Assembly (NCBI GenBank): GCA_021839095.1
Contig: JAKCBU010000043.1
Span: 1-7,647 of the forward strand
DNA: 7,647 bases
Direction: 5' to 3'
Origin: Pseudomonadota bacterium
GTDB taxonomy: Bacteria; Pseudomonadota; Gammaproteobacteria; Acidithiobacillales; Acidithiobacillaceae
The notes beneath the pieces are model-generated. The model worked only from the letters and a program-made list of their open reading frames with translations, did no database searches and was not told where the DNA came from. Position 1 is the first letter of the stretch; every line of letters starts with the position of its first letter. The position numbers and the translations under genes are program-made. This document shows positions 1-7,647 of the stretch, in pieces.

Positions 1-542
1 TGGAATCGCACGGCGAAACGGAGTCCACGCAGGATACGGGTGGGATCGTCCAGGAAAGAGCAGGGATGGAGCACGCGCAACAAGCCTTGCCGTAGGTCCG
101 CGCGGCCTCCGTGAGGATCCAGAAGGCTTCCGAAGGTGGTGGGATCCAAACTGACGGCCATGGCGTTGATGGTGAAATCGCGGCGGGCGAGATCGCTGTG
201 GATGTCGCCGGGTCGCACCTCGGGCAGTGCGGCGGGGGCCGGATAATGCTCTACCCGGCAGCGCGCGAAATCCAGTCGGAATCCGTCGGGATATCGGAGG
301 GTGGCGGTGCCGAATCGCGGATGCAACTGGCATTGCACGTGCAGTTGTTGCAAGGGCGGAGATTCGGCAAGTGCGCGTACGTCCCCTTCGATGGCGAGAT
401 CCAGATCCGGCGCCGGACGGTTTTGCAGAAGATCACGCACGCAGCCGCCCACCAGATAGGCCGGAGTCCCGAGATGCGCCGCGATGCCGCCAATGACCTC
501 CAGACGCTGCAGCAACACATCGCCCCATTGTCGTTGCAGCAT
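1..542 (-). CDS. CCA-adding-type tRNA nucleotidyltransferase, N-terminal part (partial)
   Basis: Class II nucleotidyltransferase head domain, probably a tRNA CCA-adding (or A-adding) enzyme that builds or repairs the tRNA 3' CCA end from CTP and ATP in the cytoplasm. About 180 residues are visible; the C-terminal helical and RNA-binding part lies beyond the left edge. Counting from the ATG at 542-540, AYLVGGCVRDLL (about residues 28-39) is the nucleotide-binding GG motif, DLDLAIEGD (about 45-53) holds the two metal-binding aspartates, ARRDFTINAMA (about 119-129) is the ribose-discriminating motif, and DDPTRILRGLRF (near the edge) is the next conserved block. The DLDL..EGD form is typical of CCA enzymes, and the PcnB-specific GRRF segment is absent. 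The start is uncertain: the frame stays open upstream, and an ATG at 665-663 would overlap the pcnB end by 29 nt. Neither start has a good ribosome site; 542 fits where family similarity begins. Family is secure; exact nucleotide specificity is inferred. Confidence 0.85.
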   Translation of the reverse strand, partial: MLQRQWGDVLLQRLEVIGGIAAHLGTPAYLVGGCVRDLLQNRPAPDLDLAIEGDVRALAESPPLQQLHVQCQLHPRFGTATLRYPDGFRLDFARCRVEHYPAPAALPEVRPGDIHSDLARRDFTINAMAVSLDPTTFGSLLDPHGGRADLRQGLLRVLHPCSFLDDPTRILRGLRFAVRF

Positions 543-589
543 CTGGCGGATTTGGGAAGCGGTTAAGCGGTTTGTATCCGGTGTGGTGC

Positions 590-616
590 CGGGATCGCCT
601 TGCCGGCCGGATCCCG
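590..616. repeat. 7-bp perfect inverted repeat between pcnB and the CCA-type gene
   Basis: CGGGATC (590-596) and GATCCCG (610-616) are perfect complements separated by 13 nt. The repeat lies just downstream of the pcnB stop on the minus strand. No T-run follows on either strand, so it is not a typical intrinsic terminator; it could be an RNA processing or pausing hairpin, or chance in GC-rich DNA. If the downstream gene begins at 665 rather than 542, the repeat would be coding. Confidence 0.35.
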
Positions 617-636
617 CGGGAAGGAGGGGGGCTGGA

Positions 637-2133
637 TCAGTCGCTGTCCGCTTGTTCACCGTCATGACCGTCGTCCGTACCGTCCGGATGGGAAGCCACG
701 CTGCCCTTACCCGGGCGGTTGGGATGGCGGCGCCGTCGTCGGGGGCGGAGCCGCGAGGTCGTCGGAAGCGGTCCCAGCGCCGGCTCCTGTCCGGTTTCTT
801 CAAGGCGGGCCTGTTCGATGAGGGTTCGCCGACCGTCGTGGTCGGCGGCCTGGAATCGTTCCCACCATTCCACCAAAGCGGCCGGTATTTCGCCGCTTTG
901 GCTACGCAGACTCAGGAAATCGAAGGCGGCGCGAAAGCGCGGATGGGCAAACAGCGCATGCGGACGGCGCCCGCCACGCCGCAGAAAACGCGCCTGTAAT
1001 TCCCAGATTTCGCGCATGGTCAAGGCGAAACGGCGTGGTATGGATACCCGCCCGGTGCAGTCCTGTAAGACATCACTGGCGGCCTGTTGCAGGGCGACCG
1101 TGGCGGGTTTGCCCTGTTGTTCGAGCAGTTGACTGTGTTGTTTCAAGGCGGGCCAGAGGAGCGCGGCAAAGAGAAATGCCGGTGTCACCGATTTGCCATC
1201 GCGCACCCGCGCATCCGTGCCCTCCAGCGCGCTTTGCAGCAGCGCGCGCGCCGCGGCGTATTCCGCATGGTCGAGGAGCGCATCCACTTGCGGAAACAGG
1301 GCGGCGAACAGCCCGTGCTGACGCAGATGTTCAAAACTGGTCTGGGCATTTCCATTCAGAAAAAGCTTCAGTGTTTCTTCAAACAGTCGCGCCGAGGGTA
1401 CTTCCCGCAGGCGCTCGCGACAGGCCGCTATGGGCGCCTGGGCGGCTGAGTCCAGTGTGAAACCCAGTTTGGCGGCAAAGCGCACGGCCCGCAGCATGCG
1501 CACCGGGTCTTCACTGTAACGCTGCTCCGGGTCACCGATGATGCGCAGACGTCCGCTCTGCAAATCTTCCATGCCCGTGGAGAAATCCAGAATGCTGCGG
1601 TCGGCGATGTTATAGTAGAGCGCGTTGGCGGTGAAATCCCGGCGCCGGGCGTCTTCTTCGAGGGAGCCGTAGACATTGTCCGCCAGTATGCGTCCCGTTT
1701 CGCTGCGTTCGCTGGTCTCATTTTCCTGATCGCCCGCGCTGCCGCGGAAGGTGGCCACCTCGATGATCTCGTGGCCGAACTGCACATGCACCAGGATGAA
1801 ACGCCGGCCAATGAGGCGGGCATTGCGCCGAAAGAGTTTGCGGACCTGTTCCGGGTGCGCGTCGGTTGCGACATCGAAATCCTTGGGTTCCCGTCCCAGC
1901 AAGAGATCGCGGACGCTGCCACCGACCAGATAGGCCTGAAAGCCGGCGCGATGCAGGCCATTGAGGACTTGCAGAGCCCCTTCGCTGATCTGATGCCGCG
2001 AAACGTTGTGCGCATCACGCGGTGTCACCCTTGCCCCGGGGATACCGGATGACGGCGACGCCGGTATCGCGCGCTCAGCGACGCTGTCTGGCAGATTCAA
2101 CTGCTTGGTAATAAAGGATTTTAAGGATACCAA
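637..2133 (-). CDS. pcnB: Poly(A) polymerase I
   Basis: Adds poly(A) tails to RNA 3' ends, marking mRNA fragments and small RNAs for degradosome decay. From the chosen start it has 498 residues (E. coli PcnB about 465). AYLVGGSVRDLLLG (68-80) is the nucleotidyltransferase GG motif, DFDVAT (85-90) carries the metal-binding aspartates, and LIGRRFILVHV (107-117) is the segment that separates bacterial poly(A) polymerases from CCA enzymes. RRDFTANALYYN (164-175) and EDPVRMLRAVRFAAKLG (208-224) follow. The tail has a basic run RPRRRRR (463-469) and ends acidic, resembling the basic E. coli tail. Start choice: TTG at 2133-2131 begins MVSLKSFITKQL, which aligns with the N-terminal helix of known PcnB. 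An in-frame ATG at 2223 (AGGTGGA just upstream) or GTG at 2232 would add about 30 residues that do not look PcnB-like. It lies downstream of the glycosyltransferase, probably cotranscribed. Function is firm; the start is not. Confidence 0.95.
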   Translation of the reverse strand: MVSLKSFITKQLNLPDSVAERAIPASPSSGIPGARVTPRDAHNVSRHQISEGALQVLNGLHRAGFQAYLVGGSVRDLLLGREPKDFDVATDAHPEQVRKLFRRNARLIGRRFILVHVQFGHEIIEVATFRGSAGDQENETSERSETGRILADNVYGSLEEDARRRDFTANALYYNIADRSILDFSTGMEDLQSGRLRIIGDPEQRYSEDPVRMLRAVRFAAKLGFTLDSAAQAPIAACRERLREVPSARLFEETLKLFLNGNAQTSFEHLRQHGLFAALFPQVDALLDHAEYAAARALLQSALEGTDARVRDGKSVTPAFLFAALLWPALKQHSQLLEQQGKPATVALQQAASDVLQDCTGRVSIPRRFALTMREIWELQARFLRRGGRRPHALFAHPRFRAAFDFLSLRSQSGEIPAALVEWWERFQAADHDGRRTLIEQARLEETGQEPALGPLPTTSRLRPRRRRRHPNRPGKGSVASHPDGTDDGHDGEQADSD

Positions 2134-2253
2134 GGACGATCTCTGGGTGTGGTGGGGCCTGATCAGGGCGACAGTGTACCTGAAAAATTGGGGAAAAGCA
2201 GTGGCTGCGCTACCGCCTGCCATGGCGTCCACCTACCCCGTGTCACAGGTCGT

Positions 2254-3207
2254 TTACTTTGCGTCGTCCCCTTCCGGGGTTTGCCCTGATCCCCAGACCT
2301 GCCTGATGAGATATACCGGCCTCTGTTTACTCTCCTCATAGATCCGGCCCAGGTACTCCCCGATCACTCCCAGGGCCATGAGTTGCACCCCGCCCAGAAA
2401 CAACAAGGTCACCATGATGGAAGGATAGCCCTTGACCGGATTGCCGTAGATCAGGGTGCTGGCCACCAGCCAGAGGGCATAGAGAAAGGCCAGCAGTGAA
2501 ACGAGAACACCCAGGTAAGCGGCGATTTGCAGGGGCACCTGGCTAAAGGAGGTGATGCCTTCCACCGCGAAATTCCACAGCCGCCAATAGTTCCAGGTGG
2601 TCTTGCCCGTGTGGCGGGGCGCACGATGGTAGTAGATGCTGGTGCTACGAAAACCCACCCAGGCAAACAAGCCCTTCATGAAGCGTCTCCGCTCGGGGAG
2701 GGTGCGCAGGGTATCCAGAACGGGGCGGGAGAGTAGACGGAAATCACCGGTATCCGGTGGTATCTCCACGTCGCTCAGACGGTTGATGATGCGGTAGAAG
2801 AGGTGTGCGGAGGCGCGTTTGATCCACGACTCTCCATCGCGGGAGAGGCGCACGGCGTTCACCACATCGAAACCTTCCCGCCAATGGGCGAGCAGATCCG
2901 GAATCAGTTCGGGCGGGTCCTGCAGGTCCGCATCCAGTGGTATGGCGGCTTCCCCCCGCGCGGCATCGAGCCCGGCGGTGAGTGCCGCTTCCTTGCCGAA
3001 ATTTCGGGACAAATCGATGACTCTGATGCGCGGATCTTGCCGGTGCAAGGTGATCAATTGCAACAGCGTGTCATCGCTGCTGCCGTCGTTGACGCAAATC
3101 ATTTCCCAAGACTCCCCGGATGGGTCCATGACGGCACGGACGCGCGCGTAGAGCGTTGCGAGGTTTCCGGCTTCGTTGTGGCAGGGGATGATGATGGAAA
3201 CCGTCAT
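2254..3207 (-). CDS. Membrane-anchored family 2 glycosyltransferase, polyprenyl-phosphate sugar synthase type
   Basis: A 317-residue GT2 enzyme of the DPM1/GtrB/ArnC type. Such proteins move a sugar from a nucleotide donor to undecaprenyl phosphate on the inner membrane face, feeding lipid A, O-antigen or other envelope glycosylation. VSIIIPCHNEAGNL (3-16) is the GT-A fold start, VNDGSSDDT (39-47) the donor-binding loop, and LDADLQDPPE (91-100) the metal-binding and catalytic region. GDFRLLSR (154-161) is also typical. Two hydrophobic segments at about 227-251 and 262-285 should anchor the C-terminus as a hairpin. The family's usual G(E/K)(S/T)KY segment appears as GKTTWNYW (201-208), a variant. 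The start ATG has a GAGG only 3 nt upstream, which is close, but MTVSIIIPCHNE is a standard beginning. It is the first gene of the leftward block. Donor sugar and product cannot be told from sequence; no envelope cluster surrounds it. Confidence 0.9.
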   Translation of the reverse strand: MTVSIIIPCHNEAGNLATLYARVRAVMDPSGESWEMICVNDGSSDDTLLQLITLHRQDPRIRVIDLSRNFGKEAALTAGLDAARGEAAIPLDADLQDPPELIPDLLAHWREGFDVVNAVRLSRDGESWIKRASAHLFYRIINRLSDVEIPPDTGDFRLLSRPVLDTLRTLPERRRFMKGLFAWVGFRSTSIYYHRAPRHTGKTTWNYWRLWNFAVEGITSFSQVPLQIAAYLGVLVSLLAFLYALWLVASTLIYGNPVKGYPSIMVTLLFLGGVQLMALGVIGEYLGRIYEESKQRPVYLIRQVWGSGQTPEGDDAK

Positions 3208-3245
3208 AGTCCTCGATGCTGGGATGATGGTTGGATTGAGGACGA

Positions 3246-3274
3246 AAACTACAAGAGTGGGTGGAATACGTCAA
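3246..3274 (-). promoter_or_regulatory. Candidate sigma-70 promoter for the leftward glycosyltransferase block
   Basis: On the minus strand, TTGACG (3274-3269, five of six consensus bases) is followed after 17 nt by TAGTTT (3251-3246, three of six). Transcription would begin near 3239, about 30 nt before the glycosyltransferase ATG. The -35 and spacing are good; the -10 is poor, so this is tentative. Confidence 0.4.
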
Positions 3275-3280
3275 ACGAAC

Positions 3281-3310
3281 TGGAAAGATGACGCCTGCTT
3301 CGGTTATAGT
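3281..3310 (+). promoter_or_regulatory. Candidate sigma-70 promoter for guaBA
   Basis: TATAGT (3305-3310) is a good -10 with five of six consensus bases. TGGAAA (3281-3286, four of six) lies 18 nt upstream as a -35. The start point would be near 3317, leaving a leader of about 60 nt before guaB that contains the hairpin at 3330-3357. The -35 of the divergent leftward promoter lies only a few bases upstream, so the two promoters are practically back to back. Confidence 0.5.
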
Positions 3311-3321
3311 GCGGGATGCCT

Positions 3322-4839
<1,518 letters not shown>

Positions 4840-4842
4840 ACC

Positions 4843-6387
4843 ATGCAGGAACGTATTCTGATTCTCGATTTCGGTTCACAGTTCACCCAGCTCATCGCGC
4901 GGCGGGTGCGCGAAGCCCGCGTTTATTGTGAAATTCATCCCTATGACATGCCGTTGGCGGCGATACGGGCCTGGGGTCCCCGGGGAATCATCCTGTCCGG
5001 CGGACCCTCCTCGGTGTATGACGCCGATGCGCCGACGGTCGATCCGGGCTTGTTTGCCTTGGGCCTGCCGATTCTGGGCATTTGTTACGGTCTGGGATTG
5101 ATGGCGCATTTGCTGGGCGGGCGAGTGGGTAAGGCGGAGCGCCGGGAATACGGCCGGGCGCATGTTCAGATCAAAGAGGCGATCGGTCCCTTGTTGCCTT
5201 TTGGTGCCGACGGTGCCGCCGAAGAGGTCTGGATGAGTCATGGCGACCGGATCGAGTCCATGCCCGATGGTTTCCGGGTGCTGGCCAGTAGCGCGAATTC
5301 GCCATGGGCGGCCATCGGTGACCCCGTCCGTAACCTCTACGGGGTGCAGTTTCATCTGGAGGTGGCCCATACCCCTCGTGGGGCCGAGATGCTCACGGCC
5401 TTCGTGCGCGGCGTATGTGGATGCACCGGCGAGTGGACCATGCACTCTTACGTGGACACGGCCGTGGCGGCGATCCGCGCCCAGGTCGGTAAGGGCCGGG
5501 TCATTGCCGCGCTCTCCGGCGGAGTGGATTCGGCCGTGGCCGCGGTGCTCATTCATCGCGCTATCGGCGACCAGTTGATCTGTATTTTTGTGGATAACGG
5601 CCTGCTGCGCTTTGGGGAAGCGGAGAAGGTGGCGACGGTATTCCGTAATTATTTTCAGATTCCCTTGCGGGTGGTGGATGCCCGGCAACGCTTCCTGGAT
5701 GCCTTGGCGGGAGTTGCCGATCCCGAAAAAAAGCGCAAGACCATCGGTAATCTGTTCATCGAGATTTTTGAGGAAGAATCGAAACGGCTGGAAGGGGTTG
5801 ATTTTCTGGCACAGGGGACGCTCTATCCCGACGTGATCGAGTCGATCTCTTTTAAAGGCCCCAGCGCGACCATCAAATCCCACCATAATGTGGGTGGTCT
5901 ACCGGAGCGCATGCATCTGGAGTTGGTGGAGCCTTTGCGTGAACTGTTCAAGGACGAGGTGCGGGAGTTGGGTCGTGAGCTCGGCATGCCTGAGGAAGTG
6001 GTCGGCCGGCAGCCCTTCCCCGGGCCTGGCCTCGCCATCCGCTGTCTGGGCGCCATTGACGAGCAGCGCCTGGAAGTCTTGCGCCGTGCCGACCGCATCG
6101 TGATGGAAGAAATTCGCGAGGCCGGGCTGTATGATCGCCTCTGGCAAGCCTTTGCGGTGCTGCTGCCGGTGCGCAGTGTGGGCGTGATGGGGGATGCACG
6201 GACCTATGAGGAAGCCATCGCCTTGCGCGCGGTGGAGTCGGCGGATGGGATGACCGCCGACTGGGCGCATATACCCTATGAAGTGCTGGGGCGCATCTCC
6301 ACCCGGATCATCAATGAAGTCGCCGGGATCAATCGGGTGGTTTACGACATTTCTTCCAAGCCGCCCGCCACCATCGAGTGGGAGTGA
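4843..6387 (+). CDS. guaA: GMP synthase (glutamine-hydrolysing)
   Basis: Converts XMP, ATP and glutamine to GMP, the step after IMP dehydrogenase. It has 514 residues (E. coli 525) with the expected three parts: class I glutaminase (about 1-195), ATP pyrophosphatase (about 200-390), and the C-terminal dimerisation domain. [10 protein letters not shown] (4-13) opens the protein; nucleophile Cys81 sits in GICYG (79-83), and His171 and Glu173 complete the triad. SGGVDS (225-230) is the ATP-binding P-loop, and the end KPPATIEWE is the standard substrate-binding tail. Two positions are odd: the usual GMQ after the nucleophile reads GLG (83-85), and the usual HPEV reads HLEV (171-174). The triad itself is intact, so it should be active, but glutaminase behaviour could differ. 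It is translated just after guaB with a weak GGGTGGA site inside the guaB end, suggesting translational coupling. No clear terminator follows. Confidence 0.97.
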   Translation: MQERILILDFGSQFTQLIARRVREARVYCEIHPYDMPLAAIRAWGPRGIILSGGPSSVYDADAPTVDPGLFALGLPILGICYGLGLMAHLLGGRVGKAERREYGRAHVQIKEAIGPLLPFGADGAAEEVWMSHGDRIESMPDGFRVLASSANSPWAAIGDPVRNLYGVQFHLEVAHTPRGAEMLTAFVRGVCGCTGEWTMHSYVDTAVAAIRAQVGKGRVIAALSGGVDSAVAAVLIHRAIGDQLICIFVDNGLLRFGEAEKVATVFRNYFQIPLRVVDARQRFLDALAGVADPEKKRKTIGNLFIEIFEEESKRLEGVDFLAQGTLYPDVIESISFKGPSATIKSHHNVGGLPERMHLELVEPLRELFKDEVRELGRELGMPEEVVGRQPFPGPGLAIRCLGAIDEQRLEVLRRADRIVMEEIREAGLYDRLWQAFAVLLPVRSVGVMGDARTYEEAIALRAVESADGMTADWAHIPYEVLGRISTRIINEVAGINRVVYDISSKPPATIEWE

Positions 6388-6389
6388 AA

Positions 6390-6510
6390 GAGGACGGGCA
6401 TCAACGTGCCGGTGCCAATGGCCTCACGCACCGCGAAGTCGGGCAGGTAGGCGATTCCCAGACCGGCCATGAGGACAGCATCTCGCCATGGGCGACATGG
6501 CTGATGAGTG
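6390..6510 (-). pseudogene. LysR-family regulator remnant (C-terminal effector-domain fragment)
   Basis: On the minus strand, 6485-6390 encodes RDAVLMAGLGIAYLPDFAVR followed by EAIGTGTLMPVL, which reads like the end of a LysR-type effector-binding domain (the AGLGIA.LP...V...I..G.L..VL pattern). Just upstream, in a different frame, 6508-6482 gives LISHVAHGE, resembling the N.GE segment that normally precedes that block, which implies a frameshifting deletion of several bases. There is no DNA-binding domain, and the frame continues antisense into guaA, where similarity stops at the guaA stop codon. It is therefore a relic of about 40 residues, not a working gene. A 6-bp inverted repeat, GCCATG (6485-6490) and CATGGC (6496-6501), lies at the apparent frameshift. 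The match rests on recognising the family pattern over a short span. Confidence 0.55.
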
Positions 6511-6569
6511 CTCTTGAGAATGACGAGGATGAGACACGCTGACACGGATATCGGGTGGATAGCAAATGC

Positions 6570-7647
6570 ATGAAGATTAAACTACCGGAATCGTCCCGGG
6601 ATTCGGTACAGCGCAAGGCTCAGCGCTGGGTGATTAAAATCGGGAGCAGTTTGCTGACGGATGATGGCAAGGGCCTGAATGTCGATGCCATTCGCGGCTG
6701 GGTCCGCCAGATTCTGGTGCTCCGTCGATCCGGCATCGAAGTGGTGCTGGTCTCCTCCGGTTCCGTCAGTGCGGGTGCCCAGCGTCTGGGTTGGACGGAA
6801 CGTCCGGCGACGCTGAAAGCACGCCAGGCGGCTGCCAGTGTCGGGCAGTCGGCGCTGATCCACACCTACGAGGAGCTATTGCGGGAAGGGGATAGGCCGG
6901 GCGAAGTCCCGCTGCATTGTGGGCAGGTTTTGCTGACGCATGACGATTTACGCAGCCGCCGCCGGTATTTGAACGCGCGTTCCGCGCTGCGGACGCTGCT
7001 GGATATGAATGTGCTGCCCATCATCAACGAAAACGACACCGTCTCCTATAACGCGATCAACCTGGGAGACAACGACACCCTGGCGGCCGTGGTCAGTAAT
7101 TTGCTGGATGCGCATCTCCTGGTGATCCTGACGGATCAGGATGGTCTGTTCGACGCCGATCCGCGCCGCCATCCCGATGCCCGTCTGCTGACAGAGGTGA
7201 ATGCCGGGGCAGCCATGCTGGAGCGCATCGCCGGGAGCGGAGGATCGGGTGTGGGGACTGGCGGCATGCTCGCGAAAGTGCGGGCGGCGGCACGCGCCGC
7301 GCGCTCCGGCACCTCCACCATCATTGCCAATGGCCGTTGCAGGAGTGTGCTGTCGCGTCTGCAGCGCGGTGAACCGATCGGCACGTTCATCCACGCCCGC
7401 CTCCCGACCCTGGCGGCACGCAAGCGTTGGCTGGCCGGACATGTGCGCGCGCATGGCACGTTGCATCTGGATGCTGGCGCGGCGCATGCCCTGTTGCGTG
7501 ACGGAGGGAGCTTGTTACCCGTCGGGGTCACCGCCATCGAGGGCAAGTTTCATCGCGGGGATCTGGTGCTTTGCAAGGACCCTTCCGGCCGTGAAATCGC
7601 CCGTGGCCTGGTGAATTGGGACGCCCTGGTGGTCGCGCGCAGTCTCG
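6570..7647 (+). CDS. proB: Glutamate 5-kinase (partial, C-terminus beyond window)
   Basis: Phosphorylates glutamate with ATP to gamma-glutamyl phosphate, the first step of proline synthesis and normally feedback-inhibited by proline. 359 residues are visible and the window ends before the stop; E. coli ProB has 367, so only a short tail should be missing. WVIKIGSSLLT (20-30) is the amino-acid kinase nucleotide loop with Lys23, VSSGSVSAG (61-69) the glycine-rich loop, and INENDTVS (152-159) with LGDNDTLAA (165-173) the glutamate-binding region. LTDQDGLFDADPR (187-199) and GTGGMLAKV (229-237) complete the kinase. A PUA domain occupies about 285 onward. The start ATG at 6570 precedes the homology by about 18 residues; an earlier ATG at 6566 stops after four codons, and GTG at 6555 is an alternative. 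GGTGGA about 10 nt upstream is a weak ribosome site. A loop (about 106-116) before GQVLLT seems a few residues longer than in E. coli. It may be transcribed from guaBA, as I see no strong promoter in 6388-6569. Confidence 0.95.
   Translation, partial: MKIKLPESSRDSVQRKAQRWVIKIGSSLLTDDGKGLNVDAIRGWVRQILVLRRSGIEVVLVSSGSVSAGAQRLGWTERPATLKARQAAASVGQSALIHTYEELLREGDRPGEVPLHCGQVLLTHDDLRSRRRYLNARSALRTLLDMNVLPIINENDTVSYNAINLGDNDTLAAVVSNLLDAHLLVILTDQDGLFDADPRRHPDARLLTEVNAGAAMLERIAGSGGSGVGTGGMLAKVRAAARAARSGTSTIIANGRCRSVLSRLQRGEPIGTFIHARLPTLAARKRWLAGHVRAHGTLHLDAGAAHALLRDGGSLLPVGVTAIEGKFHRGDLVLCKDPSGREIARGLVNWDALVVARSL

Noticed and set aside
484..999. Plus-strand open frame across the pcnB end and the pcnB-CCA junction
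   Set aside because: Antisense to two recognised genes, no domain. The AAGGAGG at 620-626 looks like a ribosome site, but no credible protein follows.
2185..2210. Terminator between the glycosyltransferase and pcnB (GCAG-CCA-CTGC then TTTT on the minus strand)
   Set aside because: A 4-bp stem with a 3-nt loop is too weak to call a terminator.
4876..5886. Minus-strand open frame (336 codons) antisense to guaA
   Set aside because: No family resemblance and complete overlap with conserved guaA; a composition artefact.
6388..6420. Possible guaA terminator (GGCA/TGCC pairs)
   Set aside because: The stem is only about 4 bp and no T-run follows.
6514..6567. proB promoter candidates TTGAGA (6514-6519) and CTGACA (6539-6544)
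   Set aside because: Both resemble a -35, but no acceptable -10 sits 16-18 nt downstream of either.
6948..7487. Minus-strand open frame (179 codons) antisense to proB
   Set aside because: Low-complexity translation opposite a clear glutamate 5-kinase.

Overview
The window is a conserved housekeeping stretch of a GC-rich proteobacterial chromosome. I see no mobile element, CRISPR array, RNA gene or defence cassette. A true poly(A) polymerase I (PcnB) next to a separate CCA-adding-type enzyme, together with guaBA and proB, points to a beta/gammaproteobacterium or a relative such as Acidithiobacillia. Base composition and protein style allow an acidophile of the Acidithiobacillus type, but the sequence alone does not fix the genus.

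The layout is two divergent gene blocks read from a short shared control region (about 3208-3378). Leftward on the minus strand come a membrane-anchored family 2 glycosyltransferase (DPM1/GtrB type), then pcnB, then the N-terminal part of a second class II nucleotidyltransferase of the tRNA CCA-adding family, which runs off the left edge. Rightward on the plus strand come guaB (IMP dehydrogenase) and guaA (GMP synthase), only 3 nt apart, then a 182-nt spacer, then proB (glutamate 5-kinase), cut by the right edge just before its end.

guaB and guaA carry out the two steps from IMP to GMP and are clearly one operon. The minus-strand genes combine RNA 3'-end metabolism (A-tailing for decay, probable CCA addition or repair on tRNA) with an envelope glycolipid enzyme, with no obvious shared pathway. 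proB catalyses the first step of proline synthesis; no terminator is visible between guaA and proB, so read-through is possible.

The less ordinary features are three. A GC-rich hairpin followed by a T-rich run lies inside the guaB leader, downstream of a plausible promoter, and looks like an attenuator. A degenerate C-terminal fragment of a LysR-type regulator on the minus strand begins right at the guaA stop codon. GuaA has two unusual residues beside its glutaminase catalytic residues. I did not find a convincing undescribed system here.
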